A DNA stretch of 64,000 bases, taken from Notamacropus eugenii (Eukaryota; Chordata; Mammalia; Diprotodontia; Macropodidae). Of this stretch, positions 45,931-58,876 are shown one piece after another (the stretch's first letter is position 1; every line of letters starts with the position of its first letter). Location: positions 182,987,522 to 183,051,521 of the forward strand of contig NC_092875.1 in NCBI RefSeq assembly GCF_028372415.1, written 5' to 3'. The notes beneath the pieces were generated by a model. The model saw nothing but the letters and a program-made list of their open reading frames with translations, did not search any database and had not been told where the DNA came from. Both the position numbers and the translations under genes were made by a program.

Positions 45931-46749
45931 CAAATTCCCCTCAGTGCTTCTTATTCAGTTGTTTGGAAGTGTGTGTTGGTAGAGTGAAGGAATTCACTGA
46001 ATCATGGGGAATATTTGTATGACTTGATACAGAACAAGAGAAACTAGAATGTCCTGCATAATAAAGACAAGATTAAGGTGTATAACATTGGTACCAGAAG
46101 ACTAGGGTAAAAGTGCATTTACTTTATTTTAAAAAATACATGAGTGAAAAGTTCTGTGTGTTGTTCAGTTACACATATTAGATGGTTTTGCTTGTTATGA
46201 GAAGGAGCTGTTGAAGGCTGGTTTATTAAGAAGTTAACTGATATGTCAAAACAGAAGCATGATTACTTGATCCATTAAAAAATAATAAAACAAGCTTTCC
46301 TCTACCCTTTCCTCGTTCACATCTTAATCAGCCAGAGGTTTTTTAAGTCCTTCTTAACTTTCACTGAGTTTTTGGACAAATACGGAGCCTTGCCCATAAA
46401 ATGAGCTATTGTTTAGGACTCAGTAACTTAAAAGTTCCATTTAAAGCATGGTGTTAATTACTTATGAGATCAGTTTTCCAGTTCTCTAAAGATAGAATGA
46501 AGAGTTACTGAACTCATTCTTAGGTTAGATGATAACTAATGTATGAATTCTTATCCCTGTATAAAGTTCTATTACCCAGACTGACAATATGCAGCAAGGT
46601 TTATTATCATGTAATAGATTAAAAAGGATTCAAGGCCCCAAATAAATTGGGGTTTATCTTTTTTAAAAAGTTTGTGGTTAAGAATTTTGATAATGAAAAA
46701 AGTGACTCCTTTCATCATCATCAAAAATACATCAGTAATTTAAAATTGT
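45931..46749. other. unassigned
   Basis: Nothing recognised. Confidence 0.4.
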
Positions 46750-47365
46750 ATTGGAAAAGTGATCAAACTGTTCACATATATTTGACCTAATCATCACACT
46801 TGGGGTACATATCCCAAAGATATCCAAGACAGAAGGTCTTTATATATCAAAACATTCATATTAGCTCTTTTTGTAGTAGGAAAAAAGCTGGAAGCAAGGT
46901 GGGTGCTCATTAATTAGAGAATGACTAAAGAAATTGGTGTATATTAATATTCTGGACTGTTGTATTATAAAAAATTGCAAACACAAGGAATTCAGTGAAG
47001 CTTGGAAAGATTTGCAGGAAGTGGTACAGAGAACAGAACCAGTAGAACAATTTATAAAATAACTACGATTATTTAAATAACACTAAAGGTATCGTAACTC
47101 TCCTCCTGTTATACGCTATGAACAATCTATCCCACATAACTGCCACTGAAACACAGTACCCTCTATTAAATAGACAGTTGAGGGTCTACAAGCATGCAGT
47201 GTGATATAGACGCTGTTAGAAATGGTTGTTGTGACTGTTGGTTTTGCTTTAATGACTTTCTTTGCTACAAGGGAGGGCCGGAGAGGGGAGAAGGGAAAGA
47301 AGTGTTCAAGAGGAAGTGATGAATAAAAACAAAAGATTAATAGAACTTTAAAAAAATAATACTTT
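46750..47365 (+). repeat. old L1 3' end
   Basis: 'tggggtacatatcccaaagatatccaagac', 'gctggaagcaaggtgggtgctcattaattagagaatg', 'cacaaggaattcagtgaagcttggaaagatttgcaggaagtggtac' and an A-rich tail at 47340-47365. Confidence 0.7.
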
Positions 47366-48490
47366 AAAAATGTGCTATGCATTGATTAGAGAAATGCAAA
47401 CTAAAATAACAGGTAACACCTCATGCTAAGGGATTGGCTGATAAATATTGGAAGGGACATTGAAAAGTAGGGATACTAATACACTGTTGGTAGAGTTGTG
47501 AATTGGTCCAACCATGCTGGAGAACGATTTAGAACTGTGCCCAAAGGTCAATCAAACTGTGTACCTTTTGACTTAGTAGTACCCCCAACTAGGTCTGTGT
47601 CCCAAAGAGATCAAAGAAAAGAGGAAAGGACCTATTTCTCCAAAGATATTTGTAGCAACTTTGTGTGTGTGTGTGTGGTTGCAAAGAATTGGCATTCAAA
47701 GGGATGGCCATCAAATGGGAAATGGCTGAATAAATTGTGTTATATGATTGTGATGGAACACTACTTTGCCATAAAAAGTGATAGGGCAGCTAGGTGGTCC
47801 AATGGATAGAGTCTGCACCTGGAGTTAGGAAGACCCATCTTTGAGTTCAAATCTGACCTCAGACACTTACTAGTTGTATCACCCTGAGCAAGTCACATAA
47901 TTTTGTTTCCCCCAGTTTCTTCATCTATAAAATGAGCTGGAGAAGGAAATGGCAAATCACCCCATTATCTTTGCCAAGAAAACCCCAAATGGTTCACAAA
48001 AGTCAGACATGACTGAAATGACTGTATAAGGAATAAAAATAAGAAATGGTGAGCAAGATGGTTTCAAAAAAACCTAGGAAGACTTACGTGAATTGACTCA
48101 AGGTAAAGTGAGAACAATGTGCACAGTAATAGCAGTATTGTAAGAATGATTAATTGTGAAAGGTTTAGCTACTTTGATCAAGGTGATGATCCAAGAAAAT
48201 TCCAAAAGATCCTTGATTAAAAATGTTATCCACCTCTATAAGGAGGACTGATGAACTCTTAAGTGCAAATTGAAGCATACTGTTTTAATTTTCTTCGTTT
48301 CTTGCCTATTATTTATTTTTATTTTTTTGCTATGTGGCTAATATGGAAATATGTTTTGCATTACCTCACATGTATAATTGATATATTGTCTTGTATTCTG
48401 AAGGGGTAAGGGAAGGGTGGGAGTGAAGAATGAAATTTAGAACTCAGAATTTTAAAAAGCAAATGTTAAAAATCAATTAATTTTAAAAAA
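47366..48490 (+). mobile_element. L1 3' end split by a SINE
   Basis: Sense L1: 'ttagagaaatgcaaactaaaataacaggtaacacctc', 'actgttggtagagttgtgaattgg', then 'gtgatggaacactactttgccataaaaagtgata' up to 47783. After the SINE it resumes at 48041 with 'aagaaatggtgagcaagatgg' and runs to the A-rich end near 48490. Confidence 0.85.
47784..48038 (+). mobile_element. BovB-tailed tRNA-SINE nested in L1
   Basis: Head 'gggcagctaggtggtccaatggatagag', CORE, then 'ctggagaaggaaatggcaaatcaccccattatctttgccaagaaaaccccaaatgg' and tail 'agtcagacatgactgaaatgactgtat'. Imperfect direct repeats flank it: ATAAAAAGTGATA (47771-47783) and ATAAGAAATGGTGA (48039-48052). Confidence 0.88.
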
Positions 48491-48731
48491 GTGTCACTAT
48501 TTCTTGTGTTAAAGCTTATATATAGATGTGATACCCTTTAGGACTTCATAGTATAAGATAAGATAAATAGTGATCATACATAGAATTCCAGAGTTGAAAG
48601 TTATCTCAATGACCATCATGTTCAATTCATTTAAGAAAATGAATTATCCCAATAATATACCTGAAAAATTAACATCCTTTGCTTGAAGATATCTGAGGAG
48701 ACCTTTACTTACTATGGTTTTTCTAAAAAAA
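48491..48731. other. unassigned, possibly SINE/L3 scrap
   Basis: 'agaattccagagttgaaagttatctcaatgaccatcatgttcaattcat' is SINE-like. The rest is unclear. Confidence 0.35.
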
Positions 48732-49183
48732 ATTGTTCTCAAAGTGTGGCCTTTGAACGCTTTCAAGAGGTCCACAAAATAAAAATTTTTCGTAACTATA
48801 CTAAGCTGTTATATGCCTATTAAAATATCCCTTCCTTTTCCAATTATATATTTATGTAAGGCTAGATTTTTTTTCATATATTGAATGCAGAATCAGAAGT
48901 GAGAATCCATCCAGTCTTCTATTAAGCCAGATATTAAAGAAATTTGAGGAAAAAAGTAAAATAATGCCTATTCTATTTCTTTTGAAAAAAAATTTTTCAT
49001 AAAAATGTTAACATGTAATGGGTTTATTATTGTTTTTAACAAATTAGTATTTTTAAAATGTGTCATTTCCATTTATAATATAGTAAAGATGTGTAGAAAT
49101 AACCTATATAAACAAAAACTTTGGAATCCTGAATAATTTTTAAGAGTATAAAAGGCTCAGACCAAAAAGTTTGAGAACTGTCG
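48732..49183 (+). mobile_element. internally deleted hAT-Charlie transposon
   Basis: Terminal inverted repeats: left 'ttgttctcaaagtgtgg', right 'accaaaaagtttgagaactgtcg'. Between them, 48817-48950 encodes the decayed C-terminus of a Charlie-type transposase (PFP.TYLC.AGF-like, then the IKPDIKEI region). The N-terminal and catalytic parts are gone. 450 bases in all. Confidence 0.75.
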
Positions 49184-49309
49184 TTTAAAACAATGGCATC
49201 ATTGAGTAAATTGACCTTGGAGGAATGCAGAATAGCTGTATAGAAATCAAAGAAAAGTAGCAATCTAAGGACTACTTGAAAAAGGATGAAGAGCAAAGTT
49301 GGAAATGAC
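49184..49309. other. unassigned
   Basis: Short stretch, nothing certain. Confidence 0.35.
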
Positions 49310-49358
49310 AAGAATGTTCTGAAAAGCACTAGGAATTAGGAGATAAGAAACCTGGATC
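49310..49358 (+). repeat. MIR-like SINE, first half (host of the nest)
   Basis: 'gcactaggaattaggagataagaaacctggatcc' is the first part of a MIR whose second part reappears at 55998 after 6.6 kb of L1 and HAL1. Confidence 0.65.
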
Positions 49359-49861
49359 CTACAAGTTGTGGCATATAATTATAATAGAATACAATTGGGA
49401 TTTAAGAAATGATGAGCAAGATGCTCTCAGAAAAACCTGGAAAACTTACATGAACTGATGCAAAGGGAAATGAGAAGAACCAGGAGAACACTATACACGG
49501 TAATAGTAATATTGACTTAACTATTCTCAGCAATGCAATGATCCAAGACAATTCCAAAAGACACATAATGAAATACGATCCACTTCAGAGAAAGAATTGA
49601 TGGAGTCTGAACGCGGATGACATTTTTCACTTTTTTTGTGGTTTTTTTTAGTCTGTATTTTCTTATCAATATGACTAATATGCAAATATATTTTGCATGA
49701 TCACACATGTTTAACTTATATCAAATTGCTTACTGCTTCAGAGAGGGAATGAGGACGGAAGATGAGAGAGAATTTGGAATTCAAAATTAAAAAAAAGAAT
49801 GTTAAAATTGCTTTTAGATGTAATTGAGAAAAATAAAATACTTTTCTAAAAAGAAAGAAAA
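49359..49861 (+). mobile_element. L1 3' end
   Basis: 'gatttaagaaatgatgagcaagatgctctcagaaaaacctggaaaacttacatgaactgatgc' to 'gcttttagatgtaattgagaaaaataaaata' and an AG-rich tail. 5'-truncated. The usual SINE/HAL1 target site (49402 on) is intact here. Confidence 0.85.
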
Positions 49862-52478
<2,617 letters not shown>

Positions 52479-53320
52479 TGGGGGGGGGGCAGAGCCAAGA
52501 TGGCAGAGCACAAAGATGCACATACACTAGCTCTTCCTCCGCAGCCCATAAAATACCTGTAAAGAAAGACTCTCAAATTCTAGAGCAGCAGAAGCCACAG
52601 AACAATGGAGGGGAGATTTCTAGCTCAGGATGACCTGAAAGGCCAATGGGAAAGGTCTGTTGCACTGGAAGTGGAGTGGAGCCCAGCCCAACCTTGGCCA
52701 TGCAGCACCAAGAAGAGCAAGACTGAGTAGGCTTCAGGGATAAAATCCCTAGCAGCAGCAAAGCTCCCTCAACCCACAGGCTCCAAAGGTCAGTGAGAGG
52801 TTTTTTTCAGCTGGCCAAGAAGGGACCAGGTGTCCCCATAGCTCCCACCTCAGGCTGCGGCAGCAGAGGCAGCAGTGGGTGGGTGGGGGATCCTAAGGCA
52901 GGCAGCAACCCAAATCCATTGTTGAAGGCCTCATTGTAAAGCCCCTGGGGGAGTTGAGCAGCTTATTTGAATTTCAGCCCTGAGTGGCTACCCTGCCTAC
53001 CTAAAGCTCCTGGGGAAATGAGCAGCTGATCTTAATCTCACACTGAATGGTGGTCCTGCCCCCACCTAAATCATCTGGAGGAATTGAACAGCTTATCTGA
53101 ATCTCAGCCCCCCAGTGCTGGCTTGGCTGAACTGAAGGCCAGGTGGTTGTGGAGAGGAAACTCTACTACTCACACATTCTGGGCACAAAAGTTTCTGGTT
53201 GCTCCCAGACCAGTGTACAAGCTTGATTGTGCCACCTTGGAAAAACTGAGATCTTACAGATCCTCAGAGTATACCCTACTCTTGATAAAGGATCCAAAAG
53301 TCAAGTAACTAGTTGGGAAA

Positions 53321-54415
53321 ATGCCCAAAAAAGGGAGAAGAAATAAGACTATAGAAGATTACTTTCTTGATGAACAGATATCTTCTCCCATTCTTTTGGA
53401 TGAGGAAGAACAATACTTACCATCAGGGAAAGACATAAACGTCAAGGCTTCTGTATCTCAAACATCCAAAATAAATATTCAATGGGCTCAGGCCATGGAA
53501 GAGCTCAAAAATTTTGAAAATCAAGTAAGAGAGATGGAGGAAAAATTGGGAAGAGAAATGAGAGAGAAGCAAGAAAATCATGAAAAGTGAGCCACAACTT
53601 GCTAAAGGAGAACTAAAAAAAATGCTGAAGAAAATAACACCTTTAAAAATAAGCTAACTCAATTGGCAAAAGAGGTTCAAAAAGCCAATGAGGAGAAGAA
53701 TGCTTTCAAAAGCAGAATTAGCCAAATGGAAAAGGAGGTTCAAAAGTTCAATGAAGAAAATAGTTCTTTAAAATTAGCATGGAACAGATGGAGGCTAATG
53801 AATTTATGAGATATCAAGAAATCACAAAACAAAACCAAAAGAATGAAAAAATGGGATAATGTGAAATATCTCATTGGAAAAACAACTGACCTGGAAAATA
53901 GAGCCAGGAGAGACAATTTAAAAATTATGGGACTACCTGAAAGTCATGATCGAAAAAAGAGCCTAGACATCATCTTTCATGAATTTATCAAGGAAAACTT
54001 CCTTGATATTCTAGAACCAGAGGGCAAAATAAATATTGAAAGAATCCACCCATCACCACCTGAAAGAGATCCAAAAAGAGAAACTCCTAGGAACGTTGTG
54101 GCCAAATTCCAGAGTTCCCAGGTCAAGGAGAAAATATTGCAAGCAGCTAGAAAGAAACAATTCAAGTACTGTGGAAATACAATCAGGATAACACAAGATC
54201 TAGCAGCTTCTACATTAAGGTATCGAAGGGTGTGTAATATGATATTCCAGAAGTCAAAGGAACTAGGATTAAAACCCAGATTCACTTACACAGCAAAACT
54301 GAGTATAATACTTCAGGGGAAAAAATGGTCTTTCAATGAAATTGAGGACTTTCAAGCATTCTTGATGAAAAGACAAGAGCTGAAAAGAAAATTTGACTTT
54401 CAAACACAAGAATGA
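53321..54415 (+). pseudogene. HAL1 ORF1 protein, broken
   Basis: An L1 ORF1p-like nucleic-acid-binding protein, the only protein a HAL1 carries. It opens at ATG 53321 (MPKKGRRNKTIEDYFLDEQ). An acidic segment and a coiled coil follow (LKNFENQVREMEEKLGREMR). It stops at 53588-53590 (TGA) and has at least one further frameshift near 53775. The longest frame, 53843-54415 (190 codons), covers the RRM-like core (NLKIMGLPES) and C-terminal domain (VKEKILQAARKKQF, DLAASTLR, LKPRFTYTAKLSI). The family order is kept, so the breaks look like decay after insertion. Not a host gene. Confidence 0.88.
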
Positions 54416-54551
54416 AGAGAAGCATGAAAAGGTAAACAGCAAAGAGAAATCATAAGGGACTTTCTAAAGTTGAACTGTTTACATTCCTGCATGGAAAGAC
54501 AATATTTGTAACTCTTGACACTTTTTTCAGTATCTGGGTAGTTGGTGGGAT

Positions 54552-54552
<1 letters not shown>

Positions 54553-54600
<48 letters not shown>

Positions 54601-54627
54601 AGAGAGAGAGAGACAGAGAGAGACAGA
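54553..54627. repeat. (CA)n(GA)n microsatellite in the HAL1 3'UTR
   Basis: About 22 CA units, then GAGA/GACAGA units. It is at the same element position as the tract in the antisense HAL1 at 23707. Confidence 0.95.
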
Positions 54628-55374
54628 GAGCACAAGGTGAGTTGAATAGGAAGGGATCATATGTAAAAAAATAAAATTAAGGGATGAGAGAAGAATATAT
54701 TGGGAGGAGAAAGGGAGAAATGGAGTGGGGCAAATTATCTCTCATAAAAGAGGTAAGAAAAAGACTTTTCCATGGAGGGAAAAAGGGGGGAGGTGAAAGG
54801 GAAAACGTGAAGCTTATTCTCATCACATTTGGCTCAAGGAAGGAATAAAATGCACTCTCATTTTGGTATGAAAACCTATCTTACAATACAGGAAAGTGGA
54901 GGAGAAGAGGATAAGCAGGGTAGGGGGAATGATGGAAGGGAGGGCAATGGAAGGAGGGAGCAATTTGAAGTCAGCACTCTTGGGGAGGGACAAGGTCAAA
55001 AGAGAGAATAGAAGAAATGGGGAACAGGATAGGCTAGAGGGAAATATAGTCAGTCTTATACATCATGACTATTATGGAAGTCATTTGCAAAACTACACAT
55101 ATATAGCCTATACTGAATTGCTCGCCTTCTCACTGGGGATGGATGGGGAGGGAGGAAGGAAGAGAAGTTGGAACTCAAAATTTTAGGAACAACTGTTGAG
55201 TATTGTTCTTGCATACAACTGGGAAATAAGAAATACAGGTAATGGGGTATAGAAATTTATCTTGCCCTACAGGACAAAAGAGAAGATGGGGATAAGGGAA
55301 GGGAGGGCAGATTGATGGTAGGGGTAATTAGAATGCTGGACATTTTGGGATGCAGGGAGGGGAGAGATGGGGAG

Positions 55375-55478
55375 AAAATTTGGAACTCAAAATTTTGTGA
55401 AAATGAATGTTGAAAACTTAAAATAGAAAATTTGGAACTCAAAATTTTGTGAAAATGAATGTTGAAAACTTAAAATAA
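55375..55478 (+). repeat. 52-bp tandem duplication at the HAL1 3' end
   Basis: Units 55375-55426 and 55427-55478 are identical apart from the last base or so ('ttggaactcaaaattttgtg'). Confidence 0.92.
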
Positions 55479-55497
55479 AGAAAGAAATTTTAAAAAA

Positions 55498-55985
55498 AAT
55501 GATGAGCAAACAGATTTCAGAAAAACCTGGAAAGACTTATATGAATGAGTGCTGAATCAAATGAGCAGAACCAGGAGAACATTACACAGTAACAGCATAG
55601 TGTGTGAAGACTGATTTTGATAGACTTAGCTCTCCTCAGCAATCCAAGGACCTAAAATATTTCTAAAGGACTCATGATACAAAATGCCATCCACATCCAG
55701 AGAAAGAATTGCAGAATCAGAATGCAGAATGAAACAGACTATTTTCTTTTTTGTTATGTTTTGTTGTATTTTGTTTTTCTCACAGTTTCTCCCATTTGTT
55801 ATAATTCTTCTATGCCACATGACTGGTATGCAAATGTATTTAATAGGAATGTATGTGTAGAGACCATATAAGATTGCGTGCTGTCTGGAGAAGGGAGGGG
55901 GAAAGGAGGGGGAGAAAATTTAAAACTTATGGAAGTAAATGTTGAAAAATCAAATAAAATAAATAAATAAATTTGGGAGAAAAAT
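55498..55985 (+). mobile_element. L1 with internal deletion, part 2 (3'UTR)
   Basis: Resumes exactly where 52478 left off: 'gatgagcaaacagatttcagaaaaacctggaaagacttatatgaa' to an A-rich tail with AAATA repeats near 55955-55975. Confidence 0.85.
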
Positions 55986-55997
55986 AAAAAGAAAAGA

Positions 55998-56105
55998 AAT
56001 TTGAGTTCTAAAGCCTGTTCTTCCACTCCATCATTATGTGATCCTGGAGAGTGAACTGGGTCTCTAATGTTCCTTTCAGCTCTAAAATTCTATTCTTCTA
56101 TATTT
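55998..56105 (+). repeat. MIR-like SINE, second half
   Basis: 'ttgagttctaaagcctgttcttccactcc...tgtgatcctggagag...ctaatgttcctttcagctctaaaattctattcttct' continues the MIR begun at 49310. Confidence 0.72.
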
Positions 56106-56107
56106 TG

Positions 56108-56222
56108 TGAGGCAGCTATATGGCACAGTGTTAGATTTGTATTCATGGAGTTAAAAGATCACCTCCTCAAATGTTTACTACCTGTTTGACCCTGGGCAAG
56201 TCACTTAACCTCAGTACTCTTG
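56108..56222 (+). repeat. tRNA-SINE, 3'-truncated
   Basis: 'aggcagctatatggcacagtgttagat...gaccctgggcaagtcacttaacctc'. Confidence 0.8.
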
Positions 56223-56224
56223 AA

Positions 56225-56442
56225 AGATGTCAAACTCAAAGAGAAATAAAACCATTAAACCATATATCATGCCACCTTCAGGTGGCATATTGACTTAGGA
56301 AAGTACATATTAATACTGTCTATGTTTTATTGTAATTTTACTTATTTTGTTAAGTATTTTCAAATTACATTTTTCTCTGGTTCAATATAATTGGAGGCTT
56401 GTGGGCTGTATGTGGCCATCAGCTACGTGTTTGACACTTTTT
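56225..56442 (+). mobile_element. short hAT-type non-autonomous transposon
   Basis: Ends 'gatgtcaaactcaaag' and 'cgtgtttgacact' are inverted repeats. The interior 'gcatattgacttaggaaagtacatattaatactgtctatgttttattgtaat' is shared with the copies at 31349 and 58107. Confidence 0.7.
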
Positions 56443-56639
56443 ATTTAGGCAACGCTATAAAAATAAGGTACAGAGAAGAGAGTAGACTTTATTGATGAAG
56501 AGAGTTTGCTCACCTGGGAATTCTCCTTATTAATGAACTCAGAGGTTCAATTCCCATCCCTTTCCATGTAATACTGTACTAATAATTATGTACATTATAA
56601 AACTTATACAAAAATAGAAATTTAAGAAGGATGAGATAA
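56443..56639. other. unassigned
   Basis: Nothing recognised. Confidence 0.4.
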
Positions 56640-57065
56640 AGATAAAATAATATTTAATCCTAGAATAAATAGGAGGTCCCCAAAATCTGAGTAGTGGAGT
56701 GACATCCTCATTCTTTTGTTTTGGGAAAATCACTTTGGCATCTATGCGGAAGGCTAAATTGGAGAGGAGGGATACTGGAGGTAAGGAGACCAATTAGAAG
56801 GCTACTAAAATAGTCCAGATTAAAGAGGTGATGAGGGCCTAAATTGAAGTGGTGGCTGTGTGAGTAGAGAGAAGAGGGCAAATGTGAATGTGGTGAGGCT
56901 AAAACTGATAAGATTTGACAGTTGATTCTATTTGTAGATGTGGGGTGAAGGAAAATAGAGTTGAAGGTGACACTAAGATTTTAAAAACTTTGGTAACTAT
57001 AAGAATGGTAATGTCCTCAATAGTACCAGGGAAGTTAGGAAGATGGGTTGATTTTTTTGGAGGGA
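56640..57065 (-). repeat. L2 LINE ORF2 C-terminal region, antisense
   Basis: Minus frames show AKVIFPKQKNEDVTPLL (within 56793-56539) and LPNFPGTIEDITILIVTKVF plus LFSFTPHLQ (within 57144-56899), the decayed L2 RT C-terminal motifs. The + strand reads 'gaccaattagaaggctactaaaatagtcc'. Confidence 0.82.
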
Positions 57066-57695
57066 AAGATAATATAATAATATCTGCAATCCAGATCACA
57101 ATCCATCCATGCCTACTTAGCTTGTGTGGCTCCTTTTGTCCCACCCAAAATGAAAATGTGGGAGGCTGAGGCTCTTAACAGTAATTAAAAGCAGAGTGAG
57201 ATTGATCTTGGATGGTTGGATGGGAGTGGGATGAGGCATAATTTTCCCAATGGCACTTGAACAGTTGCTGTGGGTATCAGTTAAGTTTAGGTTAGAAGCG
57301 CCCTAAGCGGCTAAAAACCTCTCTCAGAGATTGATATTTTGCATAGAAGAGGGAAAGGGCAGAGTGGAGGATTGTTGGAGGATTAGGAAAGATGTGGTTG
57401 TGTTGGACACAACTGATTATCATAGCAAGGATGGGATGAAACCTATATACCTAACCTCCTATTGGAGAAGAAGACTTCACTTGGAGTCCAGCAAAGTGAA
57501 CTTGGGGCAATTCTACAATATCAACTTTGAAACCACTGGACCTAAATGACCTCTATTATTTTTTTTCAGTTCTAAGTCTATGATCATGACACAATGACAG
57601 GTGTTGAGGACAGTTTTTCCAGTGTTTATGATGAATAAGTAAAATAATTTTAAAAAAATCTGGGTCTAGATGCTAGATCCTTTTAAAGGGAATTT
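57066..57695. other. unassigned; MIR end near 57545-57585
   Basis: 'tgacctctattattttttttcagttctaagtctatgatca' is a MIR-type 3' end. The rest is not recognised. Confidence 0.4.
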
Positions 57696-57699
57696 GTTT

Positions 57700-57790
57700 T
57701 GTGAAGTTTGGATTCATTCAAAGGGCTACACTTGAGGACGTGGAGGGTCATATGTGGCCTCAAGGTCTCAGGTTCCCTTTCCCCGGTAGG
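57700..57790 (+). repeat. hAT-type element terminus
   Basis: 'ttgtgaagtttggattcattcaaagggctacacttgaggacgtggagggtcatatgtgg' matches 32719-32810. Confidence 0.55.
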
Positions 57791-58106
57791 AGAAATAGTC
57801 AATGAAGCTTTGATTTAGGAGATTGTTAAAGGAAAATAAAAGGAAAGATTTATCAAAAGCCTAAGAAGTATAATGCAAAAGGGGGAATTCAAATGACTAC
57901 TCTCAGGAGTGTTTCTATTGCCTGCCTGTGTGGGAAATTGGAATAGATCCAAAAGAATTACAGAGGACATGTTGGCAGATCTGAATTGCGGCTCAGGTCA
58001 TCAAGGTGATCATGTTGATTTAGAGATCCATAGAGCTGAAAAGGAAGGGCATTTGAGCTATTATGGATAGATTTTTATATTATCTTTGTATAACATTACC
58101 CTGAGT
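57791..58106. other. unassigned
   Basis: Nothing recognised. Confidence 0.4.
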
Positions 58107-58294
58107 CCAGGGCAGATGTATCAAACACTACAGTGTGCAACGCTCTTGATTGTTTTCTGAACAAGATTAAAATGGAATTGGAAAATATTTAATAAAATAA
58201 ATAAGATATAATAATATCTTTAATAATATAATTAGTGGTTAAATCAATATGTGTGGTTTAGTGGTCCTGTTTCCATCTGAGTTGGATGCCACTG
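58107..58294 (-). mobile_element. short hAT-type non-autonomous transposon, antisense
   Basis: The reverse complement begins CAGTGGCATCCAAC and runs through 'ggaccactaaaccacacatattgatttaacc' to 'tgtttgatacatctgcc'. Same family as 31349 and 56225. Confidence 0.7.
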
Positions 58295-58559
58295 GTCCAG
58301 AAGAATGGGGTTGGGGGGAGACATAGCAGAGCTTGGGGGAATGGAAAGTGAGAAGCAAAGAGAGAGGCTTCCTTGAAGCATTGTTGAGTCTCAGACTTCA
58401 GGTTTCATTTGATTCCTGCTACTAAGCTACATATTGCTATAATCCCTATTCTAAAATCGATTGGTATGGGCCTTTTTCTTCAAGGATGAATGTTCTGCCC
58501 TGCATAAGGGGCACGGTAAAATTAAGAGAGAAGTAGCGTTCTAGTCTTCTCCAGTCTTC
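58295..58559. other. unassigned, upstream of the LTR-like block
   Basis: No match to the 5' side of the second LTR-like block could be seen. Confidence 0.35.
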
Positions 58560-58876
58560 TTTGAGCTTTGAGTCACTCTGGGCATTTCTGATTTTCAGCT
58601 TAGAGAAGGAAGGTAGAAGATGTCACGGAAGACTGAAGAGTTGGCAGTCTCCAGCATGTTCCTGTCTCCAGCTTGCTATACTAGAAACTGTGGGGAGTTT
58701 GATCTTGGGTGAAATCTAGAACTCTTTCTTGGTTGAGTTATCTCACTCTCAATGGAATAGCTCCTTCATTCTGTATGTCTGGTATATATCCTCCTATATA
58801 GACCTTCTCTGATTTGCTTTGCTACGATTTGGATAAATGGGTTTCTTTGCTTATGTGCTATGTGTTTTCACTGGAG
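58560..58876 (+). repeat. LTR-like block, copy 1
   Basis: 'gctttgagtcactctgggcatttctgatt', 'ggcagtctccagcatgttcctgtctccagcttg' and 'tctggtatatatcctcctatatagacc' match 63420-63700. It has a TATA-like TATATATCC and an AATAAA-like GATAAATGG. Possibly part of an endogenous LTR; no viral gene is present. The RTE LINE interrupts it at 58876. Confidence 0.55.

Larger units (their letters stand above)
52480..55497 (+). mobile_element. HAL1 (half-L1) inserted in L1
   Basis: 5' end 'ggggcagagccaagatggcagag', a 5'UTR of about 840 bases, ORF1 from 53321, a long purine-rich 3'UTR with a (CA)n tract, and an A-rich end. There is no ORF2. It lies between L1 halves that rejoin in order. Imperfect target duplication: ATAAGAAATGGTGAGGA (52462-52478) and AAAAAATGATGAGCA (about 55494-55508). 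L1 enzymes in trans would have moved it. Confidence 0.87.
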
